Assembly (NCBI RefSeq): GCF_036850765.1
Contig: NC_089490.1
Span: 275,728,482-275,792,481 of the forward strand
DNA from: Saccopteryx bilineata
Lineage: Eukaryota > Chordata > Mammalia > Chiroptera > Emballonuridae
Reading direction: 5' to 3'
Length of the DNA stretch: 64,000 nt
Shown here piece by piece: positions 1 to 11,434 of this stretch. The notes under the pieces are model-generated. The model saw nothing but the letters and a program-made list of their open reading frames with translations, was not told where the DNA came from and did not search any database. The position numbers and the translations under genes are program-made. Position 1 is the first letter of the stretch; every line of letters starts with the position of its first letter.

Positions 1-484
1 CCTCTCAACATTGCAGAACAGTTTTTTAAAGCAGAATCTCTTGCTTTAGATGCACTTGAAAGATCCAGTAAGATAAATGGCAGTAATAAAATTCACTACT
101 CATGGCCAGGTAGTTAAAAGAAATCTCCAATTAAAAGGTTGTTGACACTTAGCTGTCTGAAAAAACCTAATGAACTCATGGTAAAGGTCCCCTCCCTCCT
201 CGCTTGGGCCAGTGCTTCCTCAGTCACTACCACATTTGCAGAGATGGAAACCGAAAGAGAATTGGAAGAGACTTTGCTTCTGATCCGCCGACAGTGCTAG
301 GTTGTAAGAGGCCTCCAGAACACACCTGAAGTGGTGTCCTGTTGTCCTACTAAAGGTTGTCCTGCTGCCTTCGGACTGGAAGCAGGCCCTCCTGTCCCCA
401 GGTCCCCAGGCCCCTGGCACCTCATCAGCTCCCCCACCCTTCTGGCTCACCTCCCAGGCAAGGGCTTCCTCCCCCATGAGTTTT

Positions 485-804
485 GTTTTTTTGTTTTTTT
501 TTTTACATAGGCAGAGATAGACAGGGACAGACAGACAGGAACAGAGAGAGATGAGAAGCATCAATCATTAGTTTTCCGTTGTGCGTTGCAACTTCTTAGT
601 TGTTCATTGATTGCTTTCTCATATGTGCCTTGACCACGGGCCTGCAGCAGACCGAGTAACCCCTTGCTGGAGCCAGTGACCTTGGGTCCAAGCTGCTGAG
701 CTTTTTGCTCAAGCCAGATGAGCCCACGACCTCGGGGTCTCGAACCTGGGTCCTTCCGCATCCAAGTCGGACACTCTATCCACTGCGTCACCACCTGGTC
801 GGGC
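485..804 (-). mobile_element. tRNA-derived SINE, long type with repeated CAAGCCAGTGACC motifs
   Basis: On the minus strand it opens GCCCGACCAGGTGGTGACGC, carries a tRNA-like B box (GGTTCGAGACCCC), then CTTGAG/TGGCTC-type modules, AGAAAGCAATCAATGAAC, a CT-rich stretch and a poly(A) tail. The target duplication TCCCCCATGAGTTTT lies on both sides (470-484 and 805-819). Confidence 0.9.
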
Positions 805-1004
805 TCCCCCATGAGTTTTTATGTAGAAAGTATTCTCCATGGACTTTTAAAGTCTCGCAGGGATTTAGAATTACACAGAAATCTTCCTAATGAGGATGTG
901 CTTCATTTTCACTAAAAACGATGTTTTTGTAGGGAAATTTTATTATCAAATAAACTTTAGCTCTTTTCCTGACTAAATAATTACTTGAAACATGAAGCAA
1001 TAAA

Positions 1005-1087
1005 TATACTGCTCACAAAAATTAGGGGATATTTTATCGTTTAATATCCATTTATTAAAATTCCCCTAATTTTTGTGATCAGTATAT
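1005..1087. mobile_element. Mariner-like MITE, 83 bp with near-perfect inverted ends
   Basis: Ends are inverted repeats: ATACTGCTCACAAAAATTAG at the left and CTAATTTTTGTGATCAGTAT at the right, with one mismatch and a bulge. Flanking TA dinucleotides fit a Tc1/mariner target duplication. The internal part is only about 35 bases and codes for nothing. Such an element must have been moved by a transposase supplied elsewhere. Confidence 0.8.
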
Positions 1088-1655
1088 TTGGGATCTCAGG
1101 AAAACTCAAATAGCTGAGCCAGTCTTAATGGATTTGGGCCCCCGTGTCCTGGCAGGTGCACCTGGCTGGAAGGATGTGTGCCTGAGAGCCAGAGAAGCTC
1201 TTTGTGAATGTTAATTTCTTAAAGTGCTGCCGTTTGATTGGAATAACCCACGTAAACACAAGTTTCAGTCAACGAGATTTGATGGGGAGTTTCTACTTTC
1301 CCGGCATGCACTGAGGGTGACTGACATGGGAAGAGATCCTGTTCTATCTTTTCACTCCGCCCTCCGTTTCCTTATGGCTTAGTAAATTGTCTTCAATTGT
1401 GTTAATTGTTCTAATTAAAGAGATTAATAAAATTACTGTCAAAAGTCCAGTTTTTGTTAGTCTTCAGTGTTACTCTGCTGTATCGACACCTCTTCACTGT
1501 ACAAGTTCAAGCGGTAACATCTGAAATCTTCCCATCTACATTAACATTTCATAACATTAAGTATTCTTACATATCTTGGTAGAGTCATGTAACTTTCTTC
1601 CTATAAATCTTGTGCATTTCTGTATAGGTTATTTTTAGATATTTTATTTATTGTG
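1088..1655. other. Unassigned flank, no gene seen
   Basis: Single-copy-looking sequence without an open frame, splice pair or recognised repeat. The same holds for 1-484, which has no feature I can name. Confidence 0.5.
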
Positions 1656-2086
1656 AGTGAGAATATGTCCCCAAAAGCTTTTTAAAACTAGGATAAATCA
1701 AAGCTGTAGTGGTTTATGTATTTGTCATATTTAGCCACACTCCTTGATAAATTTCAACTTTTTTGGTTATGTTAGGTTCTTTAGCTTCTCAGTCATATCA
1801 TTTGCAACATTTGGAGCTGTTTCTTTTGTTCTTGTTTGCTCCTTATGTGAGCCACAAATTCAAGAACAATTTGGATTATAGTGATCATCAGGATGCTCAT
1901 ATAATTTTTAACAAGAATGTCTTTTTGAGGTTAATATTTTGAGCATTCTTTTATTATTACTTTTACATGGCTTTTGGTCTGTTTTCTACTTCAGCCATTG
2001 GGATTAATTCTTTGCTTTTTTTAAAATTCTTTATTTTTTTTGAGATTTTCAAATGTCTTTCATGCAAATCAGAAATGATTAAAAGG

Positions 2087-2410
2087 GGTCAGTTGGCTCA
2101 GTGGTAGAGCATCAACTCGACATGTGGAAGTTCCAGGTTCGATTCCCAGTCAGGGCACACAGGAGAAGCGACTATCTGCTTCTCCCCCTGCCCTTTCTCT
2201 TCCTCTCCTGCAGCCATGGCTTGACTGAGATAAGCAAGTTGGCCCCAGGCACTGATGATGGATCCATGGAGCCTCCACCTCAGGCACTAAAAATAGGTCA
2301 GTTACAAGCATCAACCCCAGATGAGGTCACTGGGTGGATCCTGGTCAGGGTGCATGTGGGAGTCTATCTCATTATCTTCCCTCCTGTTACTTAAAAAAAA
2401 GAAAGAAATG
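2087..2410 (+). mobile_element. tRNA-derived SINE (GGTTGGCTC family), diverged
   Basis: The tRNA head with TTGGCTCAGTGGTAGAGC and GGTTCGATTCC is clear; the body differs at many positions from the young copies in this window and ends in an A-rich tail. It interrupts old L1 sequence on the other strand. Confidence 0.85.
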
Positions 2411-3357
2411 AGAAAATGGGTTTGCCAACAAGTGTAGAGGAGAAAGCAAACTAGAGAAATATGTCCACATTGACATTCTAATCTTATGGATTATTCATTA
2501 GATATTCTCAAAGGGGTTTTTTGTTATTTAACTTTTATTATGGTAATTTCCTCTATATTTTCTAATTTATTAATATCTGCTTTTATTTTCAGTATTATAA
2601 TTTGGAGGGCTGACATTTATTTTTTAGAAGGAATGTTTCATGCATTTATTTTCTTAGCAAGCATATTTTTAGCTTATAAGGCTATTTTTCTGCTTAGTAA
2701 TATTGACCACACTTTCTTCAGTTTAGTAATGTCCCTATCATTATGACCCTAGATTGTCTCCTGCTGTATTTTTCAGGTTCATTTCCATCTACATGTTTTT
2801 AGGAAACTGTTTGGAGTGATGCATTTTACTTTCCAACTATTTGGAGATTTTATTTAAAGGTTGTTCATTGTTTTTTTTTTTCATGTGTGTGGATAGAGTA
2901 GAGGTCCTTCATGTAGAATTTCTCCTTTGTGGATTTAGAGTTTTCCTTTGTAGCCTCAATCCTTTTATAACAAGACTTTTTTTAAATTTTATGCTGTTTG
3001 TGATTCAAACATATTAATTACATTGTTGAAATCCTCTATAAGCTTATTTTTCTTGTATCTCTGTTTCAATGCTGTTGTTATGCAGAACTTCCCACCTTAC
3101 ATTCTGTACCTGTTACTCATATAAAATAATCTTGCCACTGAATACTTTTTGCTTTGAATTCTATTTTGATAAGAATATCGTCACAATGCATTTTTTAAAA
3201 TAAATTCATCGGTATTTCCCTATTTTCTCATTCCAAGTTTTTAAAGGGTATTTTTTAAATTGTCTTGAACAACATAATAAATAGACTTTGCCATTTAGTA
3301 AGTTAGCTGAAGTTATCTTAATTGCTGAAATGTTCTATCTTTTATTTTGTTTTCTGG

Positions 3358-3438
3358 TTTTTTATTTGTGATTTCCTTTGTTTACTTCTTATAGTTTATT
3401 TTTTATTTGTGATTTCCTTTGTTTACTTCTTATAATTT
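3358..3438 (+). repeat. 41-bp tandem duplication
   Basis: TTTTTTATTTGTGATTTCCT followed by TTGTTTACTTCTTATARTTT occurs twice in a row with essentially one mismatch. It lies within old L1 sequence and is probably a local slippage duplication. Confidence 0.85.
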
Positions 3439-4251
3439 GGAAAGAATATTTTCCTTTTTAAAAAACATTAGGCAGCATTTTTATAATTTTTAAGAGTACA
3501 CATAAAAGTTTCCAGTTAAATATGACAAACTGAACCTGGTGCTTTTACTTACCCTCCCTATCCTGAACCCTCTTATTGTAGCTCTAAAGGAATTTGAAGG
3601 CATAGGAGGGAGTGGTCCCATAAAGAGAATGAGAGGGTCATCATTGCATCAAAACTACAGAACTTGTGGAAATGGGGACAAGAGGTGCTGTGAGGATGGA
3701 GAGAGCCCAGTGTTCCCTGCTGAGATGCTAAATCTTAAATGCCAGGGCTGATGGAATAGAGAAGAAATGTACACCTCAAAATGATGGCCAACTGGAAGTC
3801 TGTGCACAGACAACAGGATCTCTCCTCAATCCTGCTTCTGCAAACAGCATATATATAAAGCTCAGAAATTAGCCACATACCCATTCCCAGGGAAAAGCAA
3901 GGTAGGGTGGGCAAAAAACGGGTGCCTCATACATAAAAGTGATACCTGGGGAGAACCAGAGCAACTAGATGTTGGCATCCCAGGAAATACAGCTGTTCAC
4001 ATTTCAGTCTTTAAGTGTCCTCCAGCATGATGGTTGGTCACCTGCCTTGTGCTGCACAGGGAGCCAGGGCACGTGGAGCCCTCAGTTACAGGCTTCTACT
4101 CTAGCATTGCTGGTATTTTTTAAAAATGTGAAATTATGACCATCAATCACTGGATACTTAGAAAAGTTTACATGTTTAAAGAAAAATGAGTGCCTATGGC
4201 AAAAATACCATTCCAGGAGCAAAAGGAAATATTTTTAAAAATTGTAATTTC

Positions 4252-4650
4252 GGCCCTGGCTGGTTGGCTCAGTGGTAGAGTGTCGGCCTGGCGTGCAGAA
4301 GTCCCAGGTTTGATTCCCGGCCAGGGCACACTGGAGAAGCGCCCATCTACTTCTCCACCCATCCCCCTCTCCTTCCTCTCTGTCTCTTTTCCCCTCCAGC
4401 AGCGAGGCTCCATTGGAGCAAAGATGGCCCGGGCGCTGGGGATGGCTCCTTGGCCTCTGCCCCAGGCGCTAGAGTGGCTCTGGTCGCAACAGAGCGATGC
4501 CCCAGAGGGGCAGAGCATCGCCCCCTGGGGGGCAGAGTGTCGCCCCCTGGTGGGCGTGCCGGGTGGATCCCGGTCGGGCGCATGCGGGAGTCTGTCTGAC
4601 TGTCTCTCCCCATTTCCAGCTTCAGAAAACTACAAAAAAAAAAAAAAATT
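4252..4650 (+). mobile_element. tRNA-derived SINE (GGTTGGCTC family), full length
   Basis: Complete copy from GGCCCTGGCTGG to a 15-base poly(A). A and B box-like segments of the tRNA head are intact. The body contains an internal near-duplication of GGGGCAGAGCATCGCCCCC. Confidence 0.93.
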
Positions 4651-4729
4651 AAAGTCTGACCAAGCAGTGGCACAGTGAATAGAGCGTCAGTCTGGGATGT
4701 TGAGGACCCAGGTTCAAAACCCCAAGGTC

Positions 4730-5083
4730 GGCCCTGGCCGGTTGGCTCAGTGGTAGAGCGTTGACCTGGCGTGCAGAAGTCCCGGGTTCGATTCCCGGCC
4801 AGGGCACACTGGAGAAGCGCCCATCTGCTTCTCCACCCCTCCCCTTCTCCTTCCTCTCTGTCTCTCTCTTCCCCTCCCGCAGCCAAGGCTCCATTGGAGC
4901 AAAGATGGCCCGGGCGCTGGGGATGGCTCTGTGGCCTCTGCCTCAGGCACTGCACTGGCTCTGGTCGCAACAGAGCGACGCCCCCTGGTGGGCGTGCCGG
5001 GTGGATCCCGGTCGGGCGCATGCGGAAGTCTGTCTGACTGCCTCCCCATTTCTAGCTTCAGAAAAAAAACAGGAAAAAAAAAA
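4730..5083 (+). mobile_element. tRNA-derived SINE (GGTTGGCTC family) nested in another SINE
   Basis: Full copy with intact tRNA head and poly(A), inserted inside the long-type SINE. Target duplication CCCCAAGGTC (4720-4729) versus TCCCAAGGTC (5086-5095). Confidence 0.93.
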
Positions 5084-5254
5084 AATCCCAAGGTCGCTGG
5101 CTTGAGAATGGGATCATAGATATGATCCTATGGTCTCTGGCTTAAAGTCCAAGGTCACTGGCTTGAGCCTGAGGGTGCTGGCTTGAGCAAGAGGTCACTA
5201 GCTCAGCTGGAGCCCCCTGGTCAAGGCATATATGAGAAAGCAATCAATAAACGA

Positions 5255-5423
5255 CTAAGCCTGGGCTTGCCTGGTCAAGGCACATATGGGAGTTGATGCT
5301 TCCAGCTCCTCCCCCTTCTCTCTCTCCTCTCTCTCCCTCTCTGTCTCTCTCTCTCTCTCCTCTCTAATAAAAAAAAAGAAAAAAAGAATAAAACTAAGCT
5401 TTTAAAAAAATAAATAAATAAAT
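5255..5423 (+). mobile_element. 5'-truncated short-type SINE nested in another SINE
   Basis: Begins mid-element at CCTGGGCTTGCCTGGTCAAG, continues with CACATATGGGAGTTGATGC, a CT-rich tract and an A-rich tail ending in AAATAAATAAATA. AAACGACTAAG before and AAACAACTAAG after are the duplicated target. Confidence 0.8.
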
Positions 5424-5534
5424 AAACAACTAAGGTGCCACAACTATAAATTGATGCTCCTAATCTCTCTCCCTGTCTGTTCCTGCCTGTTCCTCTCTCT
5501 CTCTAAATAATTTTTTTTTTTTTTTTTACAAAGG

Positions 5535-6165
5535 CATGGCAAGGATATGGAGCCCTGGAACTCACATATTGCTAGTAAGAATATGAAATGGTGCAACTGG
5601 TTTGGAGAGCACTGAGTTTCATACACTTACTATATGATCCAAACATTTCACACCTAAGTAATTATCCAAGAGAAAGGAAAGCATGTGTCTATACAAAGAC
5701 TTTTCCATGAATATTTAAAGCAGATTTATTTGTAACAGTCAGAAGCTATAAACCAACTGTCCATTGACATTCCGGAAGCCCTGGCATTTAAGATTTAACA
5801 TCTCGGCAGGGAACACCAACACCGGGCAGGGAATGACTGACTATATCCTGGTCTATCCATACAATGTAATACTATCCTGCACTATAAACACCAGCACCAA
5901 CATGACTATATCTCAGAAATCATTATGCTGACTGAAAGAAGCCAGATAAAAAAGTACATACTACATGTGTACAAATGAGTGCTTGCTTGGGGCTGGGGAC
6001 ATAGGGGAGGTTATAAAAAGACGTAAGAACACATTTAGGGTTACTGTTCATTATCTTGGTTGTGTGTGAAGTTTTTATGGTTGCATGAGTCAAATTATAC
6101 ACTTTAAATATTAGTGATTCATTGTATGGTCATTATACCTCAATAAAGCTAATTTTAAAAAACAT
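5535..6165 (+). mobile_element. Old L1 3' end, plus strand
   Basis: Landmarks in order: ATTGCTAGTAAGAATATGAA, TATGATCCAAACATTTCAC, CATGTGTACAAATGAG, ending TTATACCTCAATAAAGCTAA, the familiar end of old mammalian L1 (L1M) elements. Confidence 0.75.
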
Positions 6166-6788
6166 GTTATTACACCTATAAAACGACAGAATGCTATCAA
6201 TACAAAAAATTATCTAAGAACAACGAATCTAGAAAGTTAAAAAGAATTTGGCAAAAGAGGGAGAAGGTAAAATTAAGGCTATTCTAGAAAATATAACAAA
6301 TGACCAAAAGCCAAGAAACACAGGCTCACCCGGGAGGCTCAACATTTGATTCATGGGAATCACAGAAAAGCACTCTCTCCAATCTGTCTGTCACCTGGAT
6401 GATTTCATACTCTCTCCAAGAGAGCTGGTAAGAAGTTCCCTTCAAAGTGAACTTTGAAACAAAACTCAGACTAGAACAGGACAACCTTGCTGTCTTCCTA
6501 ATGAAAGAAGCAGGTAGCAGAACAATTCATAGAGAGTGATACAGTGTTTGCATTCTGAAAGGGAAACACAAAGTAATGGTATCTATGGAGATGTGTAGTA
6601 AAGGTATAAAAAGATGGAGCAGATATCCATAAGTCCGTGAGTGTGGTTATCTTTGAAGATGAGAAGAGACTGTAATGGAGGAGGGGAATATAGGCGACTT
6701 CAGCATTCTGTGATGGGTATTTTTCTTCTGTCTTGTTTGTTTTAAAGATCTAAAGCAAAAACGAATGAATAAAGAGCTGAAGCAAATA

Positions 6789-7121
6789 CAGTGGTCCCTC
6801 ATCTATCGTGGGGGTTAGATTCCAGAACCCCCTGCAATAGGCGAAAATCCACGGAGTAGCAACCTTATATTTATTTTATTATTTATATATATTTAAGGCT
6901 TTTTAAACCCTCCCTGAACTCTCATAAACCTTTCCCACACTTATTTTGCTTATTTTACCACAAAAACAATTAAAATAATAAATATATAAAAATACCTATA
7001 TACCACAAAATCCTGCGATATAGCGAAAAATCCTCAATACAAAATTATATATATACAATTTTTAAATCTGCGATATAGTGAGACCGCAAAAAGTGAACCG
7101 CGATATGGCAAGGAACGACTG
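6789..7121. mobile_element. Tigger/pogo-type non-autonomous DNA transposon
   Basis: It starts CAGTGGTCCCTCATCTATCG and ends with the related inverted sequence CGATATGGCAAGGAACGACTG, flanked by TA on both sides. The interior is very AT-rich with several short CGATATAGCG-like subrepeats near the right end (7017-7110) and no coding capacity. The terminal sequence resembles Tigger-family ends with GGTCCCTC. The copy looks fairly intact. Confidence 0.8.
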
Positions 7122-7123
7122 TA

Positions 7124-10100
7124 TATCAAATCTTTATTTCCAAATATTAATATTTATGTTGGGTGGCTATGCTATACTTTGTAGTTTTATGTACCTTTAA
7201 ATTTTTAATTAAAGAAAAGGATACAGAAACGGGCCATGGCGTGCAGGAGCTTGTGGGGAAAGTGAAGCCAGGATGTTGTAAATACAACAGGAGAAAATGA
7301 ACCAAGAGGAAGGCCTGTCCCTGGAATCAGAGCGCTGTGTGCAGGGACACTCACAGGACCTTGGAGAGCTCCATGCAGGCAACTAAGGTAACCATTGCAT
7401 TCTTAGCGCTGAGGGTCTGCCACCTTCCTTTCTCAACATTGTTGCTGGGGAAGGGAGACTGCACAAAGAGTTCATGAACTCCTCTGAGATTTGATGACAG
7501 TTCCTGCACACTGAAAGGAGTATTTTAACAGAGAATAGGTACTTAATCCTGAGTCGCCTATCCCAAGGGAGAAAGCTGGGTTAGGTACTCTGTCAGTACA
7601 TCTCTGGAGTGTCCACTGTGACCAAGCACTGAAACAGACAAGGGGACAAAGGCCAAATACAGTCTTGTCCTCAGAAGAGCTGTGGCCTAGTGTAGAGACA
7701 GCTGTACAAACACGGACCATACAATATCAGGTTTACATTACAGAAAATGTAAAAAACAGAGGGTCTCCAAGTCTGCTTGGGAAATAACTTTGGTGGAGGC
7801 CATTCATATCTGCAGAGGCCATAGGAGAGAAAGAACAAAGAGGCTTCATGGGTCTGCATTTAGCCAACAAACAAAACAAAAGTGGGAATGGTAGGGACTC
7901 GGATGAAACAGGTGAGAGACATACAGAGAAGGCACCCAGGTGGCAGTTGGCGGGGGATGGAAAGAGTCTGTTATTCAGGGCCCACCACAGAAGTGTGAGC
8001 AGGAGAATGACCACGTCAGCGCCTCTAGATACTGAACGAGGTCTCTGGACGCACTGTGGACGATGCAGCGGTGGTGGCAGGACAAAGGGCTAGGAGACAG
8101 GGAGTCTAGACCAGAGAAAATGAGGCTCTGGACCAGAGAAGTGCTGGTGAGAGCGGGGAAAGGAGGCAGATATGCAAACCATTTAGGAGTGTCAGTTGAA
8201 GGCAATATTTTTAAGTGAGCAAAAGTGGGACACCCCACTAAAGACGTACCTGTGGTAAATGAGCACACGAAAAGATGTTTGCCATCTTTAGTCATTCGGA
8301 AAATGCAAATTAAAACCATAAACCTATCACTACACATAGGTTGGTAGTGGTTCCAATGAAATGGTTCCAATGAAAAAGCGTAAGTGTCGAGGATGTGAAG
8401 CAACTGAAATGCTTACAACATACATTGCTGGTAGGGTGCAAAACGCAAGGCTGCTTTGGAAAACCAACAGCTCCTTTCTTTTCTCTCTTTCTCTTTCTGT
8501 CTTTCTCCCTTCCTTTCCTTCTTGTGATCTCTTATCCTTTCTCTCTTTTTTAAATGTGAACTATTTAATGCCAATGAAAAGCCAAATAATTCATCTCTTG
8601 CATTTTTACCACCATTTGATCATAAATAAACAATAAACACTGTTGGTCGACAATTTATACACAAGAACATCATACCAGTTTCTTAATCTTTTAACTCTGA
8701 GTTTGAAAATTTAGGTGAATTTCTGTTGAAACTTAGGAAATTTTAAATAATAATTAAATTTCTTAATTTTTGGCTTGTTCCTTGAGACCATTCCCAGTGT
8801 GAATTTAATAAGTGCACCATTGCACATTTTAGAAATCATATTCCTAACACTCATCTTTTCTTCACTTAAAATGAGCGAAAGTTTCCCTTCATGGTCAAAG
8901 CTCAGGAGTGTTTATCACACGGCATACTGAATTATAAATGTGGTATTAGAAGATTTGGAAGCAACATTAAATAGAGACCACAGTGTCATAAGAGATCGCA
9001 GTTCAAGTTGGTAGGCAAAACATAATTTAAACTTAAAGTGCTGTATTTAAAAAGAAAAAATTTCAATTTGGATAAATAAAAATCATTTTATTTTTCAAAA
9101 GCTTGGCACTCACTGCAAAGAATGTAATACACACATAAAAATTATTACTGCACAGTTGTCCTACTTTTCTAGAGATTCACAGCTGGTCAAGAAATGATTA
9201 AGACATTTAATGATTTATAATGCAAGAGTTCTCAGGCTCCTACATCTGTCAACCTTTCACATAGCTCCTGATGTGAACTGTTGAAATCCATAAAAATTCA
9301 TTCTCAAATTGGAAGTCCTCCAAATATGAATATTATCCCATTAACACTCATAAGACATAACTTATTTACTTCTTACCATTAAATATTCTTACATTTACTT
9401 AATTCTTAAATATACATACATTTACATTGCATAAACTAAACTTTGTAGTTTAAAAACTACAGGTTCGCTCACAGTGGAAGTTCTCCAGGCACAGTGCAAA
9501 CTGGCTTGACCAGAAAAAAACAAACATTAACTAATAATCTTTATTATCAAAATTTTAACCCTATTTTTTTTATTTTAAAAAAAAAAGCTAGTCCAAAAAT
9601 GGCCTTATCCTATAAGGATGTATCTTTTCCAAATCACAGGAAAAGAGATGTTTGTGATTTTCTATTTTATTTTCTGCTCTCTGTCTTATAATTCCTCACA
9701 AAATCATTCTTTGGCACAGTGTATGAGGCTGTCAGACACATCTTCAACAAAATAAGAAGGCTTATTGTTAATATGTTAGATTGTTCAGATAGTAAATGGT
9801 TATGTGCTAATTATTTACATAGGACATTGACTCACTAACATAAAAAAATAAATAAGAGCAGCCAAGGGACCACATCATTCAATGTGCAGAGTTAACTGTT
9901 CTCCCCGCTTTCTGCAGGCAAGTCCTCCAATAGACAGAAATCTAATGGCCATTAAACTCTAGCATTTTTCCAAGTTATTGCCTAAACAGCATGCTAGCCC
10001 CATCATAAACAGCAGACTTCAACCACGGAGGTTCCCTTCATCCAGGTTGATCAGTGCCCAGGAGGTTGGGTGCCAATCATTTTCTGTGAGCACAGCGTGG

Positions 10101-10968
10101 CCTTCATGGCTCACGCACTGGATATGACTTCTCTGAGCCCTGGGTTGCCAGACGGCACCAGCCACCTCTGGGCTATCCACCCCAGTCCATTGGAAACCTG
10201 GTAGAGAATTTGGGACTTAGGGCTAAAAACACACTGGTTAAATTAAAAAAAAAAAAAAAATGGTTCCTACTTTGCTTCTCACTAGACAGCAAACCCACAG
10301 CAAGAGAGCTCCATGCCTTACTAAAGTCTGGGAGGGGCCAGGTGGCCTGAGAGCCTAGGTCCTAAAAAAAGTGCCCTGTAGCTCTCGAGAGGACAGTTTG
10401 AACAAGTGTTCTGCCTGTTGCTGCCTCTGGCTAAAGGACATTCATATTTAAATTGCCAACACAACTGGCTTGTATGTTTTCAGACCCATAATGGAACACT
10501 GTCTTTTTGGAAGAAAATAAGTGGGTGCACAAGGTGGTCTGTGGGGGTGTTCAGAAGCAACTACCAGAAGTTAAAGCCCCTGTCTGGGCCAGTTTGCCTC
10601 CACCACCAACAGTGCCACCTGATCCCTGCTCATCTGCCTCTCCACACCGTTATTGACCTCATTCTCAAAGCGCTGACTCAGTCCTGACAAGCTTCACCAA
10701 TGATGAGATTTGGGGGATCCTGGGCTATGATGAAGTCCAAGATTGCCAAATAAATCCTGACTTTAGAACCTGTCACTTGGCTGATTCAGAGGTTCGTGTC
10801 CTTCTGGCCTTCTTCTGTACCGCTGTGGAGGGCCCACTGTTTTCTTATCAAATGGTGTTCCAGAAGTTGTTATCTTCTTACACTTGCCGGCTGCCTTGCT
10901 TGTTTTAACCCCAAGTGGTTTTCTATCAGCCTGCTGGTACCTTCCTATTATTGACTCAGAAACCCTAA
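7124..10968. other. Gene-free stretch
   Basis: Apart from the L1 fragment at 8205-8465 I see nothing coding. 7240-8200 is moderately GC-rich and resembles an ancient interspersed repeat. 8640-9890 is AT-rich with short poly(A)/poly(T) runs. 9900-10960 looks single-copy. Confidence 0.5.
8205..8465 (+). mobile_element. Old L1 fragment, plus strand
   Basis: GAAAAGATGTTTGCCATC, GAAAATGCAAATTAAAACCA and ACATTGCTGGTAGGGTGC match the L1 3' coding region pattern; strongly decayed. Confidence 0.65.
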
Positions 10969-11369
10969 GCCCTGGTTGGTTAGCTCAGTGGTAGAGCGTC
11001 TGCCTGGAATGCGGGAGTCCTGGGTTCGATTCCCGGCCAGGGCACACAGGAGAGGCGCCCATCTGCTTCTCCAGCCCTCCCCCTCTCCTTCCTCTCTGTC
11101 TCTCTCTTCCCCTCCCGCAGCCAAGGCTCCATTGGAGCAAAGTTTGCCTGGGCGCTGAGAATGGCTCTGTGGCCTCTGCCTCAGGCGCTAGAATGGCTCT
11201 GATTGCGGCAGAGCGATGCCCCAGATGGCCAGAACATCGCCCCCTGGTGGGCATGCCTGGTAGATCCCAGTCGGGCACATGCGGGAGTCTGTCTGACTGC
11301 CTCCCTGTTTCCAACTTCAGAAAAATGCAAAAAAAAAAAAAAAAAGAAAGAAAGAAAGAAAGAAAGAAA

Positions 11370-11422
<53 letters not shown>

Positions 11423-11430
11423 AAAAAAAA
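10969..11430 (+). mobile_element. tRNA-derived SINE with expanded (GAAA)n tail
   Basis: Full GGTTGGCTC-type SINE whose poly(A) tail has grown into a GAAA microsatellite of about 80 bases (11345-11425). Target duplication AGAAACCCT (10958-10966 and about 11429-11437). Confidence 0.92.
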
Positions 11431-11434
11431 GAAA

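Larger units (their letters stand above)
1660..3490 (-). mobile_element. Old L1 fragment, minus strand, interrupted by a SINE
   Basis: The T-rich plus strand with CTATTTGGAGATTTTATTTA and similar stretches looks like reverse-complemented L1 ORF2 sequence. It is strongly decayed and has no long frame. A 41-bp tandem duplication sits at 3358-3438. Boundaries are approximate. Confidence 0.55.
4656..5530 (+). mobile_element. Long-type SINE split by two later SINE insertions
   Basis: The host element begins TCTGACCAAGCAGTGGCACA. It is broken at 4729 by a full GGTTGGCTC-type SINE and resumes at 5084, with duplicated target (C/T)CCCAAGGTC. It is broken again near 5255 by a 5'-truncated short SINE and resumes near 5424, with duplicated AAACRACTAAG. 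It ends in a CT-rich stretch and T/A tract. Three SINE families are thus stacked in under 900 bp. Confidence 0.88.

Noticed and set aside
2486..2746. 86-codon hydrophobic frame suggesting a membrane protein
   Set aside because: AT-rich antisense L1 sequence translates to Phe/Ile/Leu-rich peptides by composition alone.
4257..4330. tRNA gene-like sequences with A and B boxes here and at the start of each SINE
   Set aside because: Each continues into the same SINE body with a poly(A) tail and target duplications, so these are SINE heads and not tRNA genes.
4347..5021. Frames of 100-220 codons on both strands in many SINE loci (also 20052-20614, 45400-45963 and 47825-48490)
   Set aside because: The same peptide patterns recur at every SINE copy; they are translations of SINE bodies.
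11345..11430. Array of regular short repeats that might suggest CRISPR or a satellite
   Set aside because: It is a GAAA microsatellite grown from a SINE poly(A) tail; there are no spacers and the genome is mammalian.
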